This document shows, one piece after another, positions 34,440 to 43,600 of a stretch of DNA of 64,000 nucleotides. Source of the DNA: Spirosoma aureum (GTDB lineage Bacteria; Bacteroidota; Bacteroidia; Cytophagales; Spirosomataceae); contig NZ_CP050063.1 of assembly GCF_011604685.1 (NCBI RefSeq), positions 372,001-436,000 on the forward strand. The letters are read 5' to 3'. Position 1 is the first letter of the stretch. The number at the start of each line of letters is the position of its first letter. The translations under genes and the position numbers were made by a program. Under the pieces are notes generated by a model that worked only from the letters and a program-made list of their open reading frames with translations, searched no databases and was not told the DNA's origin.

Positions 34440-36254
34440 CTAGGCCATGGCGAACTTGTTTTGATTGCGTTTGCGCTCGTTCTCATCCAGGTAGATTTTA
34501 CGAATTCGCATCGCCTTTGGCGTTACTTCCAGGTATTCATCCTTCTGGATGTATTCCATCGATTCTTCGAGAGAAAACGAGATTTTCGGAGCAATCTTAA
34601 CGTTATTATCCGAACCAGAGGCCCGCATGTTGGTCAATTGCTTTGCCGTTTGCACGTTTACAACGATATCGTTCTGGCGGTTATGTTCGCCAATTACCTG
34701 GCCTGTATAAATTTCGTCGCCGGGTTCAACAAAGAAAGAGCCCCGATCCTGAAGTTTATCAATTGAGTAAGCCGTAGCAACACCGCTGGTCATTGAAATC
34801 AGCGAGCCGTTTATCCGCTCAGGAATTGCACCTTTATACGGCTGATATTCTTTGAAACGGTGGCTCATGACAGCTTCACCAAATGTAGAAGTCAATACGT
34901 TCGAGCGCAGACCGATCAACCCACGTGACGGAATTTCAAACTCCAGATGTTGCAAATCGCCTTTCGGTTCCATGATCAGCAGTTCACCCTTCCGTTGCGT
35001 AGCCAGTTCGATTACTTTACCAGCAGTTTCTTCCGGTACATCGACAACAAGGGTCTCAACGGGTTCCAGTTTCTGACCGTTCTCATCTTCCTTGTAAAGA
35101 ACCTGTGGCTGACCAACCTGCAATTCGTATCCTTCACGACGCATTGTTTCGATTAATACCGACAAGTGAAGAATGCCGCGACCATATACCAGGAATCGGT
35201 CTTCGCTATCGGTTGCCTCGACGCGCAGAGCCAGGTTTTTTTCGATTTCCTTGTAAAGCCGGTCGCGCAGGTGACGAGAGGTCACAAACTTTCCTTCCCT
35301 ACCAAAGAATGGCGAGTTATTGATCGTGAACAACATGTTCATGGTCGGCTCATCCACCGAAATCCGAGCAAGTGCCTCGGGCGTATCAGCATCAGTCAGT
35401 GTATCTCCGATCTCAAACTCTTCAATACCCGTAACCGCACAGATGTCACCACACTGAACCTCCGAAACTTTGAGTTTACCTAACCCTTCGAAAGTGTGTA
35501 ATTCTTTTATTTTTACTTTCTTGATCGATCCATCTGACTTTACAAGGGCCATATTGGCACCTTCTTTCAGCGTTCCACGGTGTACGCGGCCGATAGCGAT
35601 CCGACCAACGAAAGCCGAATAATCGAGTGACGTAACCTGCATCTGCGGCAGACCTTCTCTGATAGGAGCCGACGGAATGTGTTCAACAATCGTATCGAGC
35701 AGATATGTGATGTTATCGGTTGGTGTTTTCCAGTCCGGTCCCATCCACCCCTGTTTCGACGAACCGTAAACAGTTGGGAAGTCGAGCTGATCTTCCGTGG
35801 CACCCAGGTTAAACATCAGGTCGAATACCTGTTCGTGTACTTCGTCAGGGCGGCAGTTTTCTTTATCAACTTTGTTGATAATGACGATGGGTTTCAGCCC
35901 TAATGAGAGCGCTTTACCTAACACAAAGCGTGTTTGCGGCATGGCACCTTCAAAGGCATCCACCAACAGACAAACGCCATCGGCCATTTTAAGAACGCGC
36001 TCAACTTCACCGCCGAAGTCACTGTGGCCCGGTGTGTCGATAATGTTGATTTTAACGTCTTTATAGCGAACCGATACGTTTTTAGAAACGATGGTAATAC
36101 CCCGTTCCCGTTCCAGGTCGTTATTGTCTAAGATCAGGTCCCCAAATTCCTGATTATCCCGAAAGAGCTTAGACGCATGAATAATTTTATCAACCAGGGT
36201 AGTTTTACCGTGGTCGACGTGGGCGATGATTGCTATGTTGCGAATTGCTTGCAT
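34440..36254 (-). CDS. typA: Translational GTPase TypA/BipA
   Basis: A 604-residue ribosome-associated GTPase of the EF-G/LepA superfamily, involved in 50S assembly and stress growth. G1 is AHVDHGKTT (residues 11-19), G3 is DTPGHSDFGGEVERVL, and NKVD supplies G4. The switch segment with DNNDLERERGIT precedes G3. The C-terminal TypA-specific domain includes GRGILHLSVLIETMRREGYE and GELLIMEPKGD. It is full length. A candidate promoter lies about 110 bases upstream. Confidence 0.98.
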   Translation of the reverse strand: MQAIRNIAIIAHVDHGKTTLVDKIIHASKLFRDNQEFGDLILDNNDLERERGITIVSKNVSVRYKDVKINIIDTPGHSDFGGEVERVLKMADGVCLLVDAFEGAMPQTRFVLGKALSLGLKPIVIINKVDKENCRPDEVHEQVFDLMFNLGATEDQLDFPTVYGSSKQGWMGPDWKTPTDNITYLLDTIVEHIPSAPIREGLPQMQVTSLDYSAFVGRIAIGRVHRGTLKEGANMALVKSDGSIKKVKIKELHTFEGLGKLKVSEVQCGDICAVTGIEEFEIGDTLTDADTPEALARISVDEPTMNMLFTINNSPFFGREGKFVTSRHLRDRLYKEIEKNLALRVEATDSEDRFLVYGRGILHLSVLIETMRREGYELQVGQPQVLYKEDENGQKLEPVETLVVDVPEETAGKVIELATQRKGELLIMEPKGDLQHLEFEIPSRGLIGLRSNVLTSTFGEAVMSHRFKEYQPYKGAIPERINGSLISMTSGVATAYSIDKLQDRGSFFVEPGDEIYTGQVIGEHNRQNDIVVNVQTAKQLTNMRASGSDNNVKIAPKISFSLEESMEYIQKDEYLEVTPKAMRIRKIYLDENERKRNQNKFAMA

Positions 36255-36363
36255 ACAGTCCTGAACTGATAGTCTTCTGATTATCCTGATGAACTATGAT
36301 CGATCCAGATCAGCGTAATCATAACAATCACACGAATCACAGTCCAGACAGTTAATTTTGCCG

Positions 36364-36395
36364 CAAAGATACGAATTTTTACGCTGAAACACAGA
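36364..36395 (-). promoter_or_regulatory. Candidate promoter of typA
   Basis: On the minus strand TATCTTTG (36371-36364) is preceded by TCTG (36395-36392) at 20 bases, close to TTTG-N20-TAnnTTTG. It would give a leader of about 105 bases before the typA ATG. Confidence 0.5.
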
Positions 36396-36415
36396 ATTTT
36401 ACAACTAATAAAACG

Positions 36416-36438
36416 AAAAAAGGCCCAAGGGAGGGCCT
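36416..36438 (-). terminator. Terminator of the small secreted protein gene
   Basis: Read on the minus strand, AGGCCC (36438-36433) pairs with GGGCCT (36426-36421) around a six-base loop, followed by a T-run. It lies 35 bases after the small secreted protein's stop. Confidence 0.75.
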
Positions 36439-36472
36439 AACTATAATATAAATCCTATTTCTTAACAATTGC

Positions 36473-36679
36473 TTAATGATTCGGGCAACCACAGGGGTTT
36501 TTCTTTCGAAATAATCCGGTGTTAAACAGGCCTCCACGTTTGGGTTTATAGCCTTTACGCTTTCGCCCAATGGCCGTTGTTTCGGTGGTATTCTTACTGG
36601 CAACAGCCATTGTTTCGATAGGCACCTCAAGCAATATCAGTGACACGGCGGTCAGTAAAAGTATTTTCGTCTTTTTCAT
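36473..36679 (-). CDS. Small secreted cationic protein ending in CGCPNH
   Basis: A 68-residue protein starting at the ATG at 36679, which gives a clear signal peptide (MKKTKILLLTAVSLILLEV). The frame continues further upstream but into unlikely coding sequence. The mature part is basic (KRKGYKPKRG, FRKKNPCGCPNH) with two cysteines near the C-terminus. No family is recognised; small exported proteins of this style occur in Cytophagales genomes. It is followed by its own terminator, which supports a real transcript. Confidence 0.65.
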   Translation of the reverse strand: MKKTKILLLTAVSLILLEVPIETMAVASKNTTETTAIGRKRKGYKPKRGGLFNTGLFRKKNPCGCPNH

Positions 36680-36760
36680 AGCCTCAACCTGTTTTGTCCA
36701 TAACGCAAATTTGGCGCTCTTAGTCGCAATTATGGCTAAAAATCTATTATTTAGCTTATT

Positions 36761-37180
36761 ATGAGCGATACGTCTACTTTTCTGTTCGTGTATGGTACAC
36801 TGCGACCAACTTTTGACAACGCATTTTCCCAATATCTTCGGCAACGTGCCCACTACATGGGCGACGGCTGGTTTCCGGGTCAGCTTCTCGATCTGGGAAG
36901 TTATCCGGGTGCTGTTTATGACCGAAGCAGCACAGCAACAGTACGGGGAACCGTGTATGATATCCGTAAAAACAGCGAAACAGTGCTTACGTATCTGGAC
37001 TATTATGAAGGAGTTGGATCAGAATTTGAATCACCAACCGAATATGTTCGGGCCATTGTTCCTGTCCGCTGTAAAGGCACTCTCATTGACTGCTGGGTAT
37101 ACCTGTATAATCACCCGTCAGACGATAAGCCGCTCATCGAATCAGGTGATTATAGCCACTTTTTAAACCAGTCGAGGTAA
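36761..37180 (+). CDS. Gamma-glutamylcyclotransferase-like (AIG2/GGCT family) protein
   Basis: A 139-residue small beta-barrel protein. The substrate-binding loop YGTLRP is at residues 11-16 and the probable catalytic Glu is in LDYYEGV. The family includes gamma-glutamylcyclotransferases and gamma-glutamylamine cyclotransferases, which act on gamma-glutamyl peptides or amines; which reaction applies here is unclear. The divergent small secreted protein starts about 80 bases away, and a bidirectional terminator follows. Confidence 0.88.
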   Translation: MSDTSTFLFVYGTLRPTFDNAFSQYLRQRAHYMGDGWFPGQLLDLGSYPGAVYDRSSTATVRGTVYDIRKNSETVLTYLDYYEGVGSEFESPTEYVRAIVPVRCKGTLIDCWVYLYNHPSDDKPLIESGDYSHFLNQSR

Positions 37181-37196
37181 GATTCGATAGAAATAT

Positions 37197-37230
37197 AAAA
37201 ATCCCGGCACTCGACAGTACCGGGATTTTT
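37197..37230. terminator. Bidirectional terminator
   Basis: AAAAATCCCGG (37197-37207) and CCGGGATTTTT (37220-37230) are exact complements with a 12-base loop, between the converging cyclotransferase-like gene and a Gly/Tyr-rich lipoprotein gene. Confidence 0.82.
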
Positions 37231-37249
37231 TATTGCTGGTTGATAGCGA

Positions 37250-37564
37250 CTACCTCGGACCTCTGGCGCGTCCTCCGCCCCGATAACCACCACCATTATT
37301 TCCATAACCCTGACGGGCGTTCGGGCTATTGTAGTAACGTGGTCCTGAATAACGCGGGCGCACTACCACCGGTGGCCTTACCACTACTGGTGGGCGATAG
37401 TAGCCATAGGGTCGGTATCCATAACCATAAGGACTATAACCATAACCATAATAAGGACGAGGGCCATAGCCAACTCCTGTATTTACATAAGCGGGGCCAC
37501 AGCTTGCCATCAGAACAACCAGTAAACCAGCCATTAGGATAGGCATTAATTTGATAGTTTTCAT
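37250..37564 (-). CDS. Gly/Tyr/Pro-rich small lipoprotein
   Basis: A 104-residue exported protein. Its signal MKTIKLMPILMAGLLVVLMASC ends in a lipobox (MASC, Cys22). The mature chain is low complexity: YGYGYSPYGYGYRPYGYY repeats, then PPVVVRPPVVVRPRY and a Gly/Arg tail. Such sequences suggest a surface or matrix-associated disordered protein, but no function is known. The adjacent gene on the same strand encodes a related protein sharing the PPVVV motif. Confidence 0.72.
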   Translation of the reverse strand: MKTIKLMPILMAGLLVVLMASCGPAYVNTGVGYGPRPYYGYGYSPYGYGYRPYGYYRPPVVVRPPVVVRPRYSGPRYYNSPNARQGYGNNGGGYRGGGRARGPR

Positions 37565-37628
37565 GATTTCTGTTCACTGTTTATTTGTTGAACCATCTAT
37601 TAACCGTTTGGTTTGAGGTCGACTCCGT

Positions 37629-38069
37629 TTACCAACGCCGTCTACCGTAACCACCACGCCAGGCTCGGTGCCCGTAACCGTACCCATAATTTGCATAGGG
37701 ACGGACAACAATCGGCGGTGCTACAACGACCGGGGGAGCAAGTACAACCCGTGGCGGAACAATTACGACCGGAGGCTGCACTGACGGATAAGGCCGACCA
37801 TACTGGTCATATTGACCATATGGGTTTGGGTAATTCGGGTTATAGCCATTTCCATTAGGATAGTTCTGACCATAGCCATTTGGGTAATTGGGATTCGGAT
37901 AATTCTGACCATATCCATTACCGTACCCATTCGGGTAGTTCGGATTATAACCATTATTCGGATACGTTTGACCGTAACCAGGCCCATATCCCTGTCCGAA
38001 ACTAACAGTAGCTACTCCCAACAAAAGACCAGCTACCAATGCACTCCATTTTGTCGTTTTCATCGCCAT
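37629..38069 (-). CDS. Asn/Pro/Tyr/Gly repeat secreted protein
   Basis: A 146-residue exported protein. The start may be the ATG at 38069 or the one at 38063 (MKTTKWSALVAGLLLG). The signal peptide is followed by repeats built on NPNYPNGYGQNYPN (roughly residues 30-90), then PPVVIVPPRVVLAPPVVVAPP and a Gly/Tyr/Arg tail. It shares composition and the Pro-Val motif with the protein just downstream, so the two look like a tandem paralogous pair. The role is unknown; an extracellular adhesive or structural role is only a guess. Confidence 0.72.
   Translation of the reverse strand: MAMKTTKWSALVAGLLLGVATVSFGQGYGPGYGQTYPNNGYNPNYPNGYGNGYGQNYPNPNYPNGYGQNYPNGNGYNPNYPNPYGQYDQYGRPYPSVQPPVVIVPPRVVLAPPVVVAPPIVVRPYANYGYGYGHRAWRGGYGRRRW
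37808..37980 (-). repeat. Imperfect tandem repeats inside the NPNYPNGYG protein gene
   Basis: Degenerate units encoding variants of NYPN-GYG-Q recur about six times. The repetition is at codon level and imperfect in DNA, so it is a protein repeat rather than a CRISPR or mobile element. Such tracts can change length by slippage. Confidence 0.6.
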
Positions 38070-38147
38070 GGTGGGCTTTCACCCGATTTGTAAGTTAGAC
38101 AGACCTACACCCATTGCGTTTAATTAAAACGTAGATATTGTGGTTAA

Positions 38148-38203
38148 AGTTTTATTAAAAAGGCCTGATCATAGTACTACGATCAGGCCTTTTTAATAAA
38201 ACT
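38148..38203. terminator. Perfect 23-bp inverted repeat terminator
   Basis: 38148-38170 and 38181-38203 are exact reverse complements (core AAAAAGGCCTGATC) with a 10-base loop. It lies 13 bases after the stop of the dienelactone hydrolase gene on the minus strand. Confidence 0.88.
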
Positions 38204-38215
38204 CGACTGAGTGAA

Positions 38216-39070
38216 TTACGCTTTTAACTTCCCTTTCAGGTAGCTTAATGCCAGTTTGTAGGCATCGGCAGCCGCTTCTTTATTGTAAACCGGATTACTT
38301 GGGTTAGCAAAACCATGACCTGCATCATACATTTTCACCGTAACTTTTTCGCCCGCTTTTCCCATGTTTTCTTCAAACATCTTTACCGATTCTGGTGTAA
38401 TGCCTTTGTCCTGGCTACCAAAGATACCCAACACGTCCGTTTCAAGCGTTTTCAGCTTCTCTACGTCCTGTTCAGGGCGACCATAGTACATGACGCAGCC
38501 TTTAGCCTGCTTGCCTTCCAGAATAGCCGATTGCAGCGACAGCATACCCCCGAAACACCAGCCTACGCTGGCAAATTCAGCTTTGGGACCTGCATAGGCA
38601 ATGGCCCCTTTCATGATACTGCCTATCCGATCTTTATTAGCTGCCTGCATCAATTTACCTGCTTCTGCAGGTTCGGTCGCAACCTTCCCATCATACATAT
38701 CAACTGCCAGGACATTTACATCCTTAAGATCGTTGTAGAACGTTTCAGACTGCTGCTTGATGTTGTCATTGAGTCCCCACCATTCCTGATACACTAACAA
38801 CCACTTATCTGATGGCTTTTTGGCTTTCAACAAAAAACCATTGGCCGACTGACCGTCGGGAGTCGAAAATTTGACCATCTCGCCAGCACCCGTGTAGGTA
38901 AAGGGTAGGGGAGCTTCATGCAGGCGCTGAAAAGCGGGATCAGCCGCCATTGCCGACATGTCATTTCCACTGGTATGGCAAAGTGGAATTTTCGTCTCTT
39001 CCTGCTTTGGAGTTAGCCAGGAAACAAGCGACATAAAAAACGAAAGACCGGTTATGAAAACGATTTTCAT
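38216..39070 (-). CDS. Dienelactone hydrolase family protein (exported)
   Basis: A 284-residue alpha/beta hydrolase with an N-terminal signal-like segment (residues 3-20). The nucleophile Cys is in GWCFGG, the dienelactone-hydrolase form of the elbow. The acid is in FGSQDKGITPE and the His in DAGHGFANPS. VYQEWWGLND near residues 93-102 supplies the oxyanion region. The true substrate is uncertain because many family members act on compounds unrelated to dienelactone. It is a single gene with its own terminator. Confidence 0.9.
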   Translation of the reverse strand: MKIVFITGLSFFMSLVSWLTPKQEETKIPLCHTSGNDMSAMAADPAFQRLHEAPLPFTYTGAGEMVKFSTPDGQSANGFLLKAKKPSDKWLLVYQEWWGLNDNIKQQSETFYNDLKDVNVLAVDMYDGKVATEPAEAGKLMQAANKDRIGSIMKGAIAYAGPKAEFASVGWCFGGMLSLQSAILEGKQAKGCVMYYGRPEQDVEKLKTLETDVLGIFGSQDKGITPESVKMFEENMGKAGEKVTVKMYDAGHGFANPSNPVYNKEAAADAYKLALSYLKGKLKA

Positions 39071-39143
39071 GAGTGTTTGGTGATAATTAGTTTAGTAGAT
39101 TAAGGTAACTGACTGAGTAAGGCATTAGTTAGGCTGATCCATA

Positions 39144-39190
39144 AAAAATGGGTAAGCTGTCTGCTTTGCGCACACAAGTTACCCATTTTT
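39144..39190. terminator. Terminator hairpin after the metallophosphoesterase gene
   Basis: AAAAATGGGTAA (39144-39155) pairs exactly with TTACCCATTTTT (39179-39190). It lies just downstream of the minus-strand metallophosphoesterase stop at 39204. Confidence 0.8.
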
Positions 39191-39203
39191 CACGTTCACC
39201 GGA

Positions 39204-40484
39204 TTAAGCCTTTATTAACTCAAAAATTGTGATTTCCGGCAAAATACCGACTCTGCCCGGATAACCGATGTAGCCATACCCCCGGTTAACATACAACCGT
39301 TGATTACCTTCCTGGTATAACCCAGCCCATTGTTTATAAAAATACTGCGCCGGGCTCCATTTTACATCGCCAAGATCTACGCCAAACTGGGCTCCGTGGG
39401 TATGCCCACTAAATTGTACGTCGATATCCGGGTATTTTGGCCGAACCTCAGCATCCCAATGCGTCGGATCATGCGACAAAAGAAGTTTTACCGGATATTC
39501 TTCGGTACCCTGATAGGCTTTTGCCAGATTACCTGCCCGTAAGGCCGCCGGACCGAAACCAAGGTTCTGTACACCAATGAGGGCAAGTTTATCGCCGTTC
39601 ATATCCAGAATCTTATTTTCATCCATCATAATATTCCAGCCCATCTGTTTGTGGGCGGCAACCACATTCATAACGTTCTGCCGTTCGGCCTGGGCGCTCG
39701 GCCACTGCACATATTTGCCATAATCATGATTGCCAAGGGTCGAATAAACACCCAACGGAGCTTTCAGCTTATCAAATACGTCGATATAACTATTCACCTC
39801 TTCGGCATGGCTATTGACCAGATCACCCGTAAAAAAGATAATATCGGGTTTCTGCCCGAGGAGCATCTCAACGCCCCCCCGCACGGCTGTTTTATTGAAG
39901 AAACTTCCCGAATGAATATCCGAAATCTGGGCGATAGTCATGCCATTGAACCCTGAGGGTAGGTTTTTCAGCGGGAGCTTGACGCGACGAATACGATAAT
40001 CATGTGCCCCAGACAAAATACCCCATGTAAAACCGACCAGCGGAATTGTTCCAACAACCAGAGCTGTTTTCATCAGGAATTCCGAACGGGGAATTGCATC
40101 GGTGGCTGGTAAAGTCTTGGTGGTCGTATCCTCAACTGCCTCACGAACTTCTGGCTTGTAGAATAGGGAGACTATCCACCGGAAAAATCGCCCGATGTCG
40201 TCAATGAAAATGATTAATACGGCAAAAATTTTCGAGAAATACGGAATGGCGATCGTTGCCCACAGAAATGTACGGGTATTTCGGCTAATGGAGTCAGGCG
40301 GCAGAAACTGCATGACAACATATAATAGAATTGATATAGCCGTAAAGCCCCAGTAGATGAGTGCAATTGTTCGTTGGGTGCTTTCGCTCGCCGATCGGCT
40401 TAGCGTTTTGATCGCCTGATAGACGTACGTATCAATGAGCAATAAAATTGCCGGCAGAATAAAAAATAAGGCTGTACGGTTCAT
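39204..40484 (-). CDS. Membrane-anchored metallophosphoesterase
   Basis: A 426-residue protein. Four hydrophobic helices in about residues 1-160 are followed by a calcineurin-like phosphoesterase domain. Metal-binding motifs appear in order: QISDIHSG, FTGDLVNS, LGNHDYG, LLSHDP and SGHTHGAQ. Related proteins are often annotated as YkuE/YaeI-type phosphoesterases, some acting on lipid-linked diphosphates, but the substrate here is unknown. It has a terminator at its 3' end and is separate from the RND operon, whose terminator lies upstream. Confidence 0.93.
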   Translation of the reverse strand: MNRTALFFILPAILLLIDTYVYQAIKTLSRSASESTQRTIALIYWGFTAISILLYVVMQFLPPDSISRNTRTFLWATIAIPYFSKIFAVLIIFIDDIGRFFRWIVSLFYKPEVREAVEDTTTKTLPATDAIPRSEFLMKTALVVGTIPLVGFTWGILSGAHDYRIRRVKLPLKNLPSGFNGMTIAQISDIHSGSFFNKTAVRGGVEMLLGQKPDIIFFTGDLVNSHAEEVNSYIDVFDKLKAPLGVYSTLGNHDYGKYVQWPSAQAERQNVMNVVAAHKQMGWNIMMDENKILDMNGDKLALIGVQNLGFGPAALRAGNLAKAYQGTEEYPVKLLLSHDPTHWDAEVRPKYPDIDVQFSGHTHGAQFGVDLGDVKWSPAQYFYKQWAGLYQEGNQRLYVNRGYGYIGYPGRVGILPEITIFELIKA

Positions 40485-40539
40485 TGGGGGCTCTTATGGA
40501 TGTATGGCAAACGCATGGTTCGTTGCAATAGTTTAAAAA

Positions 40540-40593
40540 CAGAAAAACAGCAGGGAGCACGGTATTAACGTTGTGCTCACTGCTGTTTTTCTG
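40540..40593. terminator. Terminator of the RND efflux operon
   Basis: CAGAAAAACAGCA (40540-40552) pairs exactly with TGCTGTTTTTCTG (40581-40593), extended inside by GAGCAC with GTGCTC. It lies 11 bases after the RND permease stop on the minus strand. Confidence 0.85.
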
Positions 40594-40603
40594 CTTACCA
40601 ATC

Positions 40604-43600
40604 CTAAACTAATTCTTCTTCAAGTTGCTTTCTGCGCTCCAGGGCAGGATCTTTCTTACCAAACCACTTCATCCGGATTCGCTCGTTCACCCAGTACATA
40701 CACGGTACAATGACCAGTGTCAACACGGTTGAGAACGTCAGACCATAGATGATTGTCCAGGCTAGAATATTCCAGAATACAGAGCTATCGCCACCAATAA
40801 CCATGTGTGGGTCGAAATCACGGAAGAGCGTAACGAAGTCGATAGTCAGACCAAAAGCCAGCGGAATCAGTCCCAGTACGGCAGCCGAAGCTGTCAGCAA
40901 TACGGGCGTCAAACGAATACCGCCCGCTTCAATGATCGCTTCGCGCAGTGGAACACCCCGACCACGTAACTCCTCAATGAACTCAATGAGCAGAATACCG
41001 TTTTTCACCACAATACCGGCCAGAGCAATGATACCAACCCCGGACATGATAACTGAGAACGTTTTCCCGGTAATGATGAAGCCCAGTAATACACCAATCA
41101 GCGACAACAGAATCGTCGTGAAAATGATCAATGGCTTTACCACTGAGTTAAACTGCGTTGCCAGAATCAGATAGATCAACAGAATAGCGATACCGAATGC
41201 AGAAACCAGGAAGTTCATCGACTCCTGCTGGTCTTCCTGTTCACCACCCATTTTGATGGTATAGCCATTTGGCACTTCCATATCATTCACAAGCTGCTGA
41301 ATCTCAGCTACAATCTCATTGGCGTTGTAGCCTGTCACCACATCAGAACTTAAGGTAACGATACGCTGCTGGTTCTTGCGGTTAATTTGGCTAAACGTTG
41401 TCGAATAGCTGATATTGGCTACAGATGTAATCGGAACCTGCCGCAATTGCCCGCCCGTTACCATGTCGCGATACACAATATTCAGGCTTAGCAGTCGGTC
41501 AATCTGACTCCGGTCATCGGGTTTCAAGCGAACCATAATCGGGTATTCGTCCTTCGCATCCCGGAACTTCGATACTTCCAGGCCGAACAACGCTGTCCGG
41601 ATGGCCATCGCTATTTGCGCCGATGAAATACCTTCCCGTTCCGCTTTGTCGCGATCGATGTCGATAACGATTTCGGGTTTATTCGTAATCAGATCGGATT
41701 TGAGTTGATCGATTCCCTTAATGCCAGACTTACTGATCTTTTGGCGTACCTGTTTTTCCAGTGCACTCAATTCGGCAAAATCATCGCCCGCAATTTCAAT
41801 GGCAATGGGTTTACCCGTTGGCGGACCGTTGGCTTCGCGTTCTACCGAAATTTCGCTACCGGGTAAGCCTTTCATGGCAACCCGCACTTTGGCCAGCAGC
41901 GAATCGGTAGAGATTCCTTTTCGTTCTTCGTTCCCTTTAAACGCAATCGTCACTTTCGATTTTTGCGGAGTGGCCGATCGGTCAGGATTTGAGGGGTCGC
42001 CCGCGTTTTTACCGACGTTCGAGATCACGGAGTTCACCACATCAGTAGCGTTATTATCAGCGAGAACTTTAAATACCCGCTTTTCGATCACTCTGGTCAC
42101 CGAATCCGTGACGCGTGCGTCAGTACCGACAGGCATTACATTATAAACGTAAATATAGTCGGGCTCTCCACTCGGGAAAAAGATAACTTTAGGCTGGGCA
42201 ATTCCCGTAATAAAGAACGTCAGAATCAGCAGACTAAAGGCTGCCAGAATCGCGATTACAGGCCTCCAACCGGTTAAAATCCATGAAATCAGGCGACGGT
42301 ATCCATTCTTCAGACCCGGTAGCAACCGCTCCTGGAAAGGAAGAATCAATCTGGGGGTCAATACGTAATGGTTAAACACGTAGAGGATAATGAACAACAG
42401 AAACAAGTTTCCGATACCCCGGTCGATCACGTAGCCAATGCCCGCCAGCACCGTCATGATAATGAGCGGACGCTTGATTTCATCAAAGCTCTGTTTGTCT
42501 TCGTGATTATCGTCTTCATGCCGTTTCATGAATGTTACGGCAAAAACCGGATTGATCACATAAGCCACAAACAACGAAGCAAACAAGGTTAAAATAAGCG
42601 TCAGAGGAAGAAACTTCATGAATTCGCCCACAATACCTGGCCAGAATAGCAGCGGGAAAAACGGCGCAATTGTCGTCAGAGTCCCAGAGAACACCGGTAC
42701 AAATACCTCACCAGCGGCCGCTTTTACGGCCTGTTTGATGTTCCAGTCTTTGTTTTCGTTAAAGAGTCGGTGGGAGTTTTCGATAACCACAATGGCATCA
42801 TCGACCACCAGACCCAACCCAAGCAGGAACGCAAATAAAACAATGGTATTCAGGGTGAAAGCCGTTCCAACAACGGGCCCAACCACTGGCATAACCACAA
42901 ACGCTACCAACGCCGACAGAGGTACTGATAAGCCAATAAAAACGGCATCGCGAACCCCCATAAAGAACATGAGGATCAATACCACGAAGATGAAACCTAA
43001 CACAACGGTATTGATCAGATCATTGACATTTTCGCGGGTTGGTTCCGATGAATCAGCGGTGACCTTCACATCAAGACCCTGAGGAAAACGCGTGTCCCGG
43101 TATTCTTCAATGGTTTTTTCAATATTATCGGCTGCCGACAACAGGTTAGCTCCCGAGCGCTTGATAACGTTCAGAGTAATAACCGACTTGTTGTTCAGAC
43201 GGGCAAAATCCTGTTGCTCTTCGAAATTGTCCCGTACTTCGGCAATATCACCAAGCCGCACGGTTGCGCCCGTTGCCGTCCGGATTTGAAGGTTCTGAAG
43301 TTGATCTACATCCGTAAATTCACCCTTTACCCGCACTGTCCGGCGAACACCATCGACGTTCAGTTCGCCACCTGATACGTTAATATTTTCGCCCTGAACG
43401 GCCTGCTGAATATCCGTGAATGCCAGACCCGCCGACTGCATCCGGGGAAGGTCGACATTGATCTGAATCTCACGCGTCAACGCACCTACGATGTCCACAC
43501 GCCGAATTTCAGGCATAGCTTCAATAGCGTCCTGTAAATCTTCGGCATATTCTTTGAGTTGCTTCAGCGAGAAATTACCGGCCATGTTGATGTTCATGAT

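Noticed and set aside
37808..37980. CRISPR-like repeated sequence
   Set aside because: The repeats are imperfect and in phase with codons of a Gly/Tyr/Asn-rich protein; there are no unique spacers.
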